Source of the DNA: Melioribacteraceae bacterium
Lineage (GTDB): Bacteria; Bacteroidota; Ignavibacteria; Ignavibacteriales; Melioribacteraceae
NCBI GenBank assembly: GCA_026987055.1
Contig: JALSNL010000038.1
Coordinates: 1 to 5,414 of the forward strand
Length of the DNA: 5,414 nt
Direction of reading: 5' to 3'
The notes under the pieces: generated by a model
Database searches by the model: none
What the model was told of the DNA's origin: nothing
What the model saw: only the letters and a program-made list of their open reading frames with translations
Made by a program: the position numbers and the translations under genes
Shown: in pieces, positions 1-5,414 of the stretch
Layout of the letters: each line of letters begins with the position of its first letter
How positions within the stretch are numbered: position 1 is the first letter of the stretch

Positions 1-357
1 AGATACTTTGGGTTTAGCATATCAAACAAAGAAGAAAATCAAAATTATGTTGCTAAAATTAAAGTTCATCAAGATAAATTATTCGGTCCGATTATAGAAC
101 TAAAAGTAAATCAGCATCCGTCTGTTGTTCACATTACGCCGCTAACGGATAGTGACATTCTGGAAACTTTGGAAAAAGTTCATCAACAACAAAATAAAAA
201 TTTATCTGAAATTTTAGGAAGAGTTTCACAAATGATAGAAGAAATTCCTTGGTTATGGAAACTTGAAATTGAGACGAATTCAAAAGAAGATACTGCAATT
301 TCAAAAAACATATTATTAAAAATTAAAACTACAGGAATTAAGCGACCCACATTTTAA
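1..357 (+). CDS. C-terminal part of an unrecognised protein, cut by the left window edge
   Basis: Frame 1 is open from the first base to a TAA at 355-357, giving 118 residues that begin RYFGFSISNKEENQNY and end KTTGIKRPTF. The gene must start outside the window; a TTG at 169 lies in the same open frame but is only an internal leucine codon, because the frame continues upstream without a stop. I do not recognise the family. The visible part looks soluble: charged, Lys/Glu/Gln-rich, with no membrane segment. Residues about 50-84 (LTDSDILETLEKVHQQQ onward) look helical, flanked by likely beta-strand stretches such as FGPIIELKVN and KNILLKIKTTG. It does not resemble the end of a GNAT acetyltransferase, so I see no support for calling it acuA despite its place before acuB. 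The stop lies 18 bases before the acuB ATG, so co-transcription is likely. Coding is well supported; function is unknown. Confidence 0.75.
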   Translation, partial: RYFGFSISNKEENQNYVAKIKVHQDKLFGPIIELKVNQHPSVVHITPLTDSDILETLEKVHQQQNKNLSEILGRVSQMIEEIPWLWKLEIETNSKEDTAISKNILLKIKTTGIKRPTF

Positions 358-366
358 AAATGCTTT

Positions 367-370
367 GGAG
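367..370 (+). promoter_or_regulatory. Shine-Dalgarno-like GGAG before acuB
   Basis: GGAG sits five bases before the ATG at 376, in the 18-base gap after the upstream gene. It supports that ATG as the start. It stands out because the ATGs at 2153, 3415 and 4335 have only A/T-rich leaders. With one short motif, chance cannot be excluded. Confidence 0.45.
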
Positions 371-375
371 TAAAA

Positions 376-1005
376 ATGTTAATTAGAGAAATAATGCATA
401 AAAACCCGATTACAATTCCGCCCGAAACACCTTTGTTTGAAGCATATAAAATTATGCAGAAAAAAAATATCAGACACTTACCGGTTTTGGAAAATGGGAA
501 ACTGATAGGAATTGTAACCGACAGAGATTTGCGTTTGGCAACAAGTCAACTTGCCGAAAAACCATTTAAGCCCGAAGACATAGTAAAAAAAATTATGAGT
601 TCGCCCGTACAAACAACAGCACCTTCCGACCCAATTGAAATAGCAACCAAAATAATGCGGGAACTTAAAATAAGTAGTCTGCCGGTTTTGGAAAACGAAA
701 AACTTGTAGGCATAATTACCGGAGCGGATCTGCTGGATGCAATGTTAAAACTAACCGGTGTTCATCGTCCTTCCGGACGTTTGGATGTTGAACTCTCAAA
801 CCGTTCCGGCGAGCTTGCACACCTTACCAACATAATTGCAAATCATAAAATTAACATTCACTCTATTTTAACCTATCCCGAAGAAGATAACAAAATAAGA
901 GTTGTATTGAGAATAAACACAATGGAAATTAAAACACTGGCAAAAGAAATTTGCGGTTCCGGTTTTGTAGTAATTTGGCCTCCTCATATATCATGTGCAA
1001 AATAA
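376..1005 (+). CDS. acuB: AcuB-like CBS-CBS-ACT domain protein
   Basis: The 209-residue protein has a Bateman module of two CBS domains followed by an ACT domain, the architecture and length of Bacillus AcuB (about 214 residues). CBS1 spans about 1-55 (ends GIVTDRDLRLA, T48/D51) and CBS2 about 68-124 (ends GIITGADLLDA, T115/D118); these Thr/Asp pairs sit where CBS domains usually bind adenosine ribose. ACT covers about 134-203 (GRLDVELSNRSGELAHL onward). Both CBS domains contain LPVLEN followed by a similar KL(I/V)GI(V/I)T strand, showing an internal duplication. By family knowledge, CBS pairs bind adenine nucleotides and ACT domains often bind amino acids, so a cytosolic sensing role is likely, but the ligand is not shown here. 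The ATG at 376 has GGAG five bases upstream and begins directly at CBS1. The end overlaps acuC by 13 bases, which suggests translational coupling and joint action with the deacetylase. Confidence 0.88.
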   Translation: MLIREIMHKNPITIPPETPLFEAYKIMQKKNIRHLPVLENGKLIGIVTDRDLRLATSQLAEKPFKPEDIVKKIMSSPVQTTAPSDPIEIATKIMRELKISSLPVLENEKLVGIITGADLLDAMLKLTGVHRPSGRLDVELSNRSGELAHLTNIIANHKINIHSILTYPEEDNKIRVVLRINTMEIKTLAKEICGSGFVVIWPPHISCAK

Positions 1006-2126
1006 TCTATCACAATAAATATGGTTTGTATAATCTCGGGAACGAACATCCTTTCAGTCCGCAAAGAGCGGAAATGTTAATTGAACTGTTGCAGGAACTA
1101 AAAGTATTTAAAGAACCGCTACAACCTTCTGCTGTTAATCCGGAACAACTAAAACTCATTCATGATAAAGATTATGTTAATATTGTAGAAAATGTAAGTG
1201 CAGGAAATGAACAGGGACAAGCGGAAAAATATAACTTGGGAACCGCAGATAATCCTATTGTTAAAGGAATGGCGGAAGGTGCAAGGTATCAAGTAGGCGG
1301 AACACTCCATGGTGTACAATTGTTAATGGAAAACAAAGCAAACAAGGTTATTACATTCGGCGGAGGATTTCATCATGCACATAAAAATTCCGCTGCCGGT
1401 TTTTGTGTTTATAACGATTTGGCAGTTGCAATAAAAGAGATGACAAACCAAGGTATGCACGTTGCTTATTTGGATATTGATGTTCACCACGGAGACGGTG
1501 TACAAGAATTATTTTATGATGACGACAAGGTAATGACAATTTCCATACATGAATCCGGTGAATTTCTTTTCCCCGGTACAGGCTGGATTTACGAACTTGG
1601 CAGAGGAAGCGGACGCTCGTTAAAACTAAACATTCCGTTAGAACCTTTCTCCGAAGGCGATTCTTATCTGCTTGCAATTGATAAAGTTGTTAAACCCGCT
1701 TTGGCTTGGTTCAGACCGGATGCCTTAATTGTTCAAGCCGGTGCCGATGCTCATTTTTCCGATCCGCTTGCGGATATTTTACTTACCACTTACGATTATG
1801 AAAAATTATTTAAAGAAATAATTTCCATCGCTCAAAATTCTTGTAATAATAAAATGCTGTTTACTTTTGGCGGAGGTTATTCACCAACGGCAACACCAAG
1901 AGTTTGGGCTTTGTTATATTTTATTCTTAGTAATATTGAAATTCCGAAATACCTTCCTAAAAAATGGAAAAACAAATGGGAAAAAATATTGAACATGAAG
2001 TTCCCGGATACTTTGCACGATGCTCTTCCTGCTTATGATGAAATTCCGCGTAAGCAAGAAATTATTAACACTAACAAAGATACAATCAGAAGACTTATGG
2101 ATTCCGTTTCTCAGCATTGGTTGTAA
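993..2126 (+). CDS. acuC: AcuC-like zinc-dependent protein lysine deacetylase (class I HDAC fold)
   Basis: The 377-residue product is a histone-deacetylase-superfamily enzyme close in length to Bacillus AcuC. All hallmark residues are present: the catalytic pair H127-H128 in GGGFHHAH, NDLAVAI near 141, zinc ligands D163 and H165 in DIDVHHGDG, zinc ligand D252 in QAGADAH, and the transition-state tyrosine Y296 in FGGGYSP. It should be an active cytosolic amidohydrolase removing acetyl groups from lysine. In Bacillus the target is acetyl-CoA synthetase, and that target is inferred here. I chose the ATG at 993 because the protein then starts MCKIIYHNKYGLYN, the normal first strand of the family; a TTG at 951 would add 14 unrelated residues lying within the acuB coding sequence. 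The start lies inside the end of acuB (overlap 993-1005, other frame) with no clear ribosome-binding site, consistent with coupled translation. No acetyltransferase partner (acuA) is visible. Other HDAC-fold functions, such as polyamine or acetylspermidine hydrolysis, are less likely given the AcuB neighbour. Confidence 0.9.
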   Translation: MCKIIYHNKYGLYNLGNEHPFSPQRAEMLIELLQELKVFKEPLQPSAVNPEQLKLIHDKDYVNIVENVSAGNEQGQAEKYNLGTADNPIVKGMAEGARYQVGGTLHGVQLLMENKANKVITFGGGFHHAHKNSAAGFCVYNDLAVAIKEMTNQGMHVAYLDIDVHHGDGVQELFYDDDKVMTISIHESGEFLFPGTGWIYELGRGSGRSLKLNIPLEPFSEGDSYLLAIDKVVKPALAWFRPDALIVQAGADAHFSDPLADILLTTYDYEKLFKEIISIAQNSCNNKMLFTFGGGYSPTATPRVWALLYFILSNIEIPKYLPKKWKNKWEKILNMKFPDTLHDALPAYDEIPRKQEIINTNKDTIRRLMDSVSQHWL

Positions 2127-2152
2127 TTTTTATGAATTAAAATATTTAATAT

Positions 2153-3307
2153 ATGAAAACACAAAAAGATAAATTTAAAATACCGCAAGAAGTTGCATAT
2201 CTTAATACAGCATATATGTCGCCATTATTAAAAAGTGTTGAGCAAATTGGTATAAAGGCTGTGTCAAAAAAATGTTTTCCTTATAATATTAAGGTGAATG
2301 ATTTTTTTGTACCCGTAGAAGAGTTGAAAACACTATTTGCAAAATTAATTCAAGCGAACACACCCAACTCAATAGCTGTTATTCCGTCAGCTTCTTATGG
2401 ATTGGCAACTGTTTCAAATAATATAAGATTAAATCCTGATGATGAAGTTTTGGTAGTTGAAGATCAATTTCCAAGTAATATTTATACATGGAAAAGACTT
2501 ATTGAACGATATAAAGCCAAGCTTAAAATAATTAAATCGCCGACAACAAATATAAATAGAGGAAAAATTTGGAATCAAAATATTTTGGATTCAATTACTA
2601 ACAAAACAGCGGTAGTGGCTTTACCACAAGTACACTGGGCAGATGGTACTTTGTTCGATTTAAAGTCAGTTAGAGAAAAATCAAATCAACATAATGCTTT
2701 ATTAATTGTTGATGGAACACAAACTGTTGGTGCTTATCCGTTTTCTATTAAAGAAATCCAGCCCGATGCTCTAATTTGTGCTTCGTATAAATGGTTATTA
2801 GGTCCTTATTCTATTGGTCTGGCTTTTTACGGAGAAAAATTTAATAATGGAATACCAATTGAAGAAAATTGGATTAATAGATTTAATAGCGAAAATTTTG
2901 CCGGCTTAGTCAATTATCAAGATATTTACAAAGAAGGAGCTAATCGTTATTCCGTTGGAGAAGTTAGTAATTTTATACTTGTGCCTATGGCTATTAAAGC
3001 ACTTGAACAAATAATAGAATGGGATCCTCAAAATATCCAAAACTACTGTGCGGAAATTTCCCAAAAATCAATTTCCAAACTTAATGAGTTAAGCTGTTTT
3101 GTTGAACAAGAAAAATTTAGAGGAAATCATTTATTTGGAATTAAACTTAACAAACATATCAATAAAGAGATTTTAAAAAAAGAATTTGAAAAAAATAATG
3201 TTTATGTTTCTTTCCGTGGAACGTTTGTTAGAGTTTCTTCACATTTATTTAACAGTACAGAGGATTTTGACAAACTAATAGGTTGTTTTAAAAAAGCTGT
3301 TATATAA
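2153..3307 (+). CDS. PLP-dependent class V aminotransferase-fold enzyme, substrate unknown
   Basis: The 384-residue protein has the fold-type I, class V PLP layout. PSASYGLATV (78-87) is the phosphate-binding turn, VDGTQTVGA (186-194) supplies the pyridine-nitrogen Asp D187 and Q190, and ASYKWLLGP (210-218) carries the Schiff-base lysine K213. Near the C-terminus VSFRGTFVRVSSHLFN (352-367) is the substrate-carboxylate region, with R355 and R360. It belongs to the broad group often labelled selenocysteine lyase/cysteine desulfurase/isopenicillin N epimerase. The RxGxHC-type loop with the desulfurase cysteine is absent, and EDQFPSNIYTW (103-113) replaces the EMEHHxNIxPW of SufS-like enzymes, so desulfuration is unlikely. 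An aminotransferase, lyase or epimerase acting on an amino acid is more likely. The ATG at 2153 follows acuC by 26 bases of A/T-rich DNA without a Shine-Dalgarno sequence. Its GC is clearly lower than that of acuB-acuC. No hairpin terminator follows it. Confidence 0.85.
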   Translation: MKTQKDKFKIPQEVAYLNTAYMSPLLKSVEQIGIKAVSKKCFPYNIKVNDFFVPVEELKTLFAKLIQANTPNSIAVIPSASYGLATVSNNIRLNPDDEVLVVEDQFPSNIYTWKRLIERYKAKLKIIKSPTTNINRGKIWNQNILDSITNKTAVVALPQVHWADGTLFDLKSVREKSNQHNALLIVDGTQTVGAYPFSIKEIQPDALICASYKWLLGPYSIGLAFYGEKFNNGIPIEENWINRFNSENFAGLVNYQDIYKEGANRYSVGEVSNFILVPMAIKALEQIIEWDPQNIQNYCAEISQKSISKLNELSCFVEQEKFRGNHLFGIKLNKHINKEILKKEFEKNNVYVSFRGTFVRVSSHLFNSTEDFDKLIGCFKKAVI

Positions 3308-3414
3308 CTATCCTTTATTCTCTTTCCTGAAACAATAAAATAACTATTATTAAAATATTTGAGTTTATGTAACAAAAATCCATTTGAATCGTCTTAGATA
3401 AAAAAAAGATTATA

Positions 3415-4338
3415 ATGGAAAAACTAATAGTTAAAACTGAAAATTTAAATTTTTCATATTCAAGCTCTAAAAAAGATATAGAAAATTTAAACTTAAGAGT
3501 TCCCAAAGCAAGTATCTATGGATTTTTAGGACCCAACGGTGCAGGAAAAACAACAACAATAAGGCTGTTGTTGGGGTTATTAAGAAATCACTCAGGTAAA
3601 GTTCGGTTATTCGGAAAGTCATTTACTAACAATCGAATCAATATACTAAATAAAGTTGGCGCTTTAATAGAAAACCCATCTCTTTATGGACATCTAACTG
3701 CCATTGAGAATTTAATCATTGCCTCAAATTATAGACGAAACATTAGTAAAAATAGAATTACTGAAACATTGGATATTGTAAAACTTACACATTCAAAAAA
3801 TAAAAAAGTAAAGGAATTTTCACTGGGAATGAAGCAACGTTTAGGACTAGCAATTGCTTTGTTAGGGAATCCTGAACTTTTAATTTTAGACGAACCGACT
3901 AACGGATTGGACCCAAAAGGGATAATTGAAATTAGGCAATTAATTAAAGAACTAAATTCCCAATATGGAACTACGGTTTTTATTTCCAGTCATTTACTAA
4001 GCGAAATAGAAAGAACATGCACTCATGTTGGAATTATAAAAAACGGGAAAATGCTTTTTCAAAATAAAGTGGAAGTATTAAAAAGAACTCAAAGTGAAAA
4101 TTTGGAACTTGAAATTGAAACCAATAACAACAATCATTCGATGAGAATTGTAAAAAAACTAGCTTTATCTTCTACTATTATTGAGAATAATTTAATCAGT
4201 GTAATAATTAAACAAAAAGCTATGATACCAAAACTTATTGACGAACTTAGAAAAAACCAAATTGATATTTATCAAATAAAAATTAAAAATAATCTTGAAG
4301 AACTTTTCTTATCCTTAACAGAAAATAATAAAATATGA
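3415..4338 (+). CDS. ABC transporter ATP-binding protein, BcrA/LanF (peptide-antibiotic export/immunity) type
   Basis: The 307-residue protein is a complete nucleotide-binding domain with a C-terminal extension. It shows Walker A GPNGAGKTT (39-47), signature SLGMKQ (136-141), Walker B LLILDE (155-160) with catalytic E160, D-loop NGLDP (163-167) and H-loop H193 in SSHLLSE. The Q-loop position reads ALIENPSLYGHLT, with E86 in place of Gln; this E-loop and the SLGMKQ signature are known from the BcrA/LanF ATPases of bacitracin and lantibiotic self-protection. The last ~75 residues end in LEELFLSLTE, a tail common in ABC-2-type export ATPases. It should power the permease encoded directly after it, whose start overlaps its stop by four bases (ATGA). 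A gap of 107 bases separates it from the aminotransferase-like gene, so it may have its own promoter, but I found no convincing one. The start has an A-rich leader and no Shine-Dalgarno sequence. Family assignment is firm; the exported substrate is inferred only at class level. Confidence 0.9.
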   Translation: MEKLIVKTENLNFSYSSSKKDIENLNLRVPKASIYGFLGPNGAGKTTTIRLLLGLLRNHSGKVRLFGKSFTNNRINILNKVGALIENPSLYGHLTAIENLIIASNYRRNISKNRITETLDIVKLTHSKNKKVKEFSLGMKQRLGLAIALLGNPELLILDEPTNGLDPKGIIEIRQLIKELNSQYGTTVFISSHLLSEIERTCTHVGIIKNGKMLFQNKVEVLKRTQSENLELEIETNNNNHSMRIVKKLALSSTIIENNLISVIIKQKAMIPKLIDELRKNQIDIYQIKIKNNLEELFLSLTENNKI

Positions 4339-5120
4339 ATGCAATAAATATATATTGGACTGGCACTAAAAACGAATTTTTAAAACTTAAAAGAACATTT
4401 GCTTTTTGGCTTACTATAATAAGTGCTTTTTTTATACCTGCAATTTATTTAATATATTATTTATTAAAGTATAAATCATTACTTCCATCCAATAATATAA
4501 ATCCGTGGGATAAATTTTTAAATGATCAGATTATGGCTGTTTCTTCACTATTGATTCCACTATTTATAGTGCTTATTACTAGTTTGATAGCACAGTTAGA
4601 ACATAAATCTATGGGAATTAAATTGTTGTTTACTTTACCAACACCCAAATGGAGTATTTATTATGGAAAACTGACGGTTGTTTTAAGTATGATAATATTT
4701 ACTTATTTAATGTTCTTTGTTATGATGTTATTAACCGGTAGTATAGCAGGCATGATTCACAAGGAGTTGAAGCTACTAACATATTTCCCAAATCTTGGTG
4801 AACCGCTAAAGCTATTATTTAGATCATTTGTTTCAATATTAGGCATATTGGGAATTCAGTTTTGGCTAAGTTTTAAAGAAAAAAATTTTATTATACCTCT
4901 TGGTGTTGGTATGGTATTAGTCATTACCGGATTGATTATTTTTCAAGCACAAGAATCAATTTATTTTCCTTATGCTTATAGTAGATTAAGTTTGTTCTCT
5001 TTAAGCCAAAATATAGAAAACTTATTATGGTTCCCAAAAGTTTTAATTTACAGTGTCGGTTATTTTCTATTCTTTTCAATATTTGGGTTTATAAATATTA
5101 GTAGAATGGATATTAAATAA
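4335..5120 (+). CDS. ABC-2 type permease, LanE/BcrB-like membrane subunit
   Basis: The 261-residue protein is hydrophobic with about six predicted membrane segments: near 22-44, 65-87, 112-139, 159-179, 185-204 and 233-253. A short basic N-terminal stretch (KNEFLKLKR) precedes the first. Between segments 2 and 3 lies EHKSMGIKLLFTLPTPKW, then SIYYGKL. This loop pattern (charged, then lfxLPxxKxxIYxGKL) is typical of lantibiotic-immunity and bacitracin-type ABC-2 permeases and probably includes the coupling helix that contacts the ATPase. The ATG at 4335 is fixed by the ATGA overlap with the ATPase gene. Together they make a two-gene exporter. LanFEG systems have a second permease (LanG), but none follows here: the 294 bases after the stop hold no membrane ORF. 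The pair therefore resembles two-component BcrAB-like transporters more, probably with the permease acting as a homodimer (inference). Confidence 0.85.
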   Translation: MNAINIYWTGTKNEFLKLKRTFAFWLTIISAFFIPAIYLIYYLLKYKSLLPSNNINPWDKFLNDQIMAVSSLLIPLFIVLITSLIAQLEHKSMGIKLLFTLPTPKWSIYYGKLTVVLSMIIFTYLMFFVMMLLTGSIAGMIHKELKLLTYFPNLGEPLKLLFRSFVSILGILGIQFWLSFKEKNFIIPLGVGMVLVITGLIIFQAQESIYFPYAYSRLSLFSLSQNIENLLWFPKVLIYSVGYFLFFSIFGFINISRMDIK

Positions 5121-5168
5121 AGCCCTTCGATTATTTATTACAAGAAATAAACATAGATAAATAAGAAT

Positions 5169-5199
5169 AAGAAAATTTCAAATCAAAAGTGATTTTCTT
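5169..5199. repeat. 8-bp perfect inverted repeat overlapping the terminator-like hairpin
   Basis: AAGAAAAT (5169-5176) is the exact reverse complement of ATTTTCTT (5192-5199), with a 15-base loop. One T-G wobble and one A-T pair extend the stem outward to 5167/5201. Its right arm shares TTCTT (5195-5199) with the left arm of the terminator-like hairpin, so both cannot form at once. Composition is strongly AT, so significance is doubtful. Confidence 0.35.
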
Positions 5200-5213
5200 G
5201 TCTCAAGAATTTT
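5195..5213 (+). terminator. Possible weak intrinsic terminator after the transporter genes
   Basis: TTCTTG (5195-5200) and CAAGAA (5204-5209) form a perfect 6-bp inverted repeat around a TCT loop, followed at once by TTTT (5210-5213). It lies 74 bases after the permease stop, on the strand of that gene. The stem has only two G-C pairs and the T run is short, so in DNA this AT-rich it may be chance. Confidence 0.3.
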
Positions 5214-5414
5214 ATCAAAAATCTTATAGTATCATCAGATTTCTGATAAAAAACCCCATGGTATTTACATTCTACCTTTCCATTTATAGTTAAAATTAAA
5301 CATTTTATTTAAGGTAAAGATAAGAATATCAGGCACAATCTTTGTTTAATAAATTACAAACTAATTTCTTTATGGATATGGAAAAGAAAGAATAATAAAC
5401 ATAATCGTATTTCT

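Larger units (their letters stand above)
5121..5414. other. AT-rich non-coding tail with inverted repeats, no supported gene
   Basis: All six frames break up quickly here; the longest + strand ATG frames I can read are about ten codons. On the minus strand a 27-codon open frame enters from the right edge and stops at 5329-5331 (TGA read on that strand). It could be the end of a convergent gene but is too short to support. The region contains a cluster of short inverted repeats at 5167-5247, one terminator-like. No tRNA, CRISPR or insertion-sequence end was recognised. Confidence 0.6.

Noticed and set aside
951..992. Upstream TTG start for acuC
   Set aside because: It would add 14 residues (MRFRFCSNLASSYI) that match no AcuC N-terminus and lie within the acuB reading region; the ATG at 993 gives the normal family start.
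1323..1677. Two minus-strand open frames (1323-1505 and 1351-1677) inside acuC
   Set aside because: They lie opposite the strongly conserved catalytic core of AcuC, have low-complexity or Cys/His/Arg-rich translations with no family resemblance, and are explained by the codon composition of the + strand gene.
1914..2117. Minus-strand 67-codon open frame over the acuC 3' end
   Set aside because: It is fully contained in the AcuC coding region, and its translation has no recognisable motif.
3358..3386. Possible Bacteroidota-type promoter: TTTG (3358-3361), 17 bases, TCCATTTG (3379-3386)
   Set aside because: The -7 element needs TA at its first two bases and has TC, and the spacing is shorter than usual for the TTTG / TAnnTTTG consensus. 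It would suit the transporter genes but is too weak to call.
3315..3506. Minus-strand 63-codon open frame over the intergenic gap and ATPase start
   Set aside because: It overlaps the conserved N-terminus of the ABC ATPase; its Phe/Ile-rich translation is what AT-rich DNA gives by chance, and no start signal was seen.
5133..5150. Hairpin TTTATT/AATAAA just after the permease stop as a terminator
   Set aside because: The stem is six A-T pairs only and is not followed by a T run, so it is not credible as an intrinsic terminator.
5329..5412. Minus-strand 27-codon open frame entering from the right edge (stop at 5331-5329)
   Set aside because: It is too short and low in complexity to tell from chance in AT-rich DNA. 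More sequence to the right would settle whether a convergent gene ends here.

Overview
The window is a gene-dense, AT-rich stretch with every recognisable gene on the + strand. It most resembles a chromosome of the Bacteroidota or a close relative. The grounds are indirect: low GC, and starts preceded by A/T-rich leaders with no Shine-Dalgarno sequence in front of three of the five complete genes (2153, 3415, 4335). Only the ATG at 376 has a plausible GGAG. The phylum is an inference, because no rRNA or tRNA gene is present.

Left part (1-2126). The C-terminal 118 codons of an unrecognised protein run in from the left edge. Eighteen bases later comes a CBS-CBS-ACT protein of the AcuB type, then a class I histone-deacetylase-like enzyme of the AcuC type whose ATG lies inside the end of acuB (13-base overlap). 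In Bacillus subtilis, acuA, acuB and acuC form one operon; AcuA acetylates acetyl-CoA synthetase and AcuC reverses this. The same adjacency and the intact zinc and catalytic residues suggest a small-molecule-sensing partner coupled to a protein lysine deacetylase that controls acetate/acetyl-CoA metabolism. No AcuA-like acetyltransferase is visible.

Middle and right part (2127-5120). Twenty-six bases after acuC starts a PLP enzyme of the class V aminotransferase / cysteine-desulfurase fold. It keeps the Schiff-base lysine but lacks the desulfurase cysteine loop. After a 107-base gap follow an ABC ATPase and an ABC-2-type permease, overlapping by ATGA. The ATPase carries a Glu in place of the Q-loop Gln and an SLGMKQ signature, both features of the BcrA/LanF (bacitracin or lantibiotic self-protection) group, so an export or peptide-antibiotic defence role is likely. 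No precursor peptide or lantibiotic-modifying enzyme is seen.

Spot counts of GC give about 42% in acuB-acuC and about 29% in the genes after 2150. The right-hand block may therefore have a different history, although the partial gene at the left edge is also AT-rich. The last 294 bases hold no supported gene, only a chain of AT-rich inverted repeats, one of which could be a weak terminator for the transporter genes.
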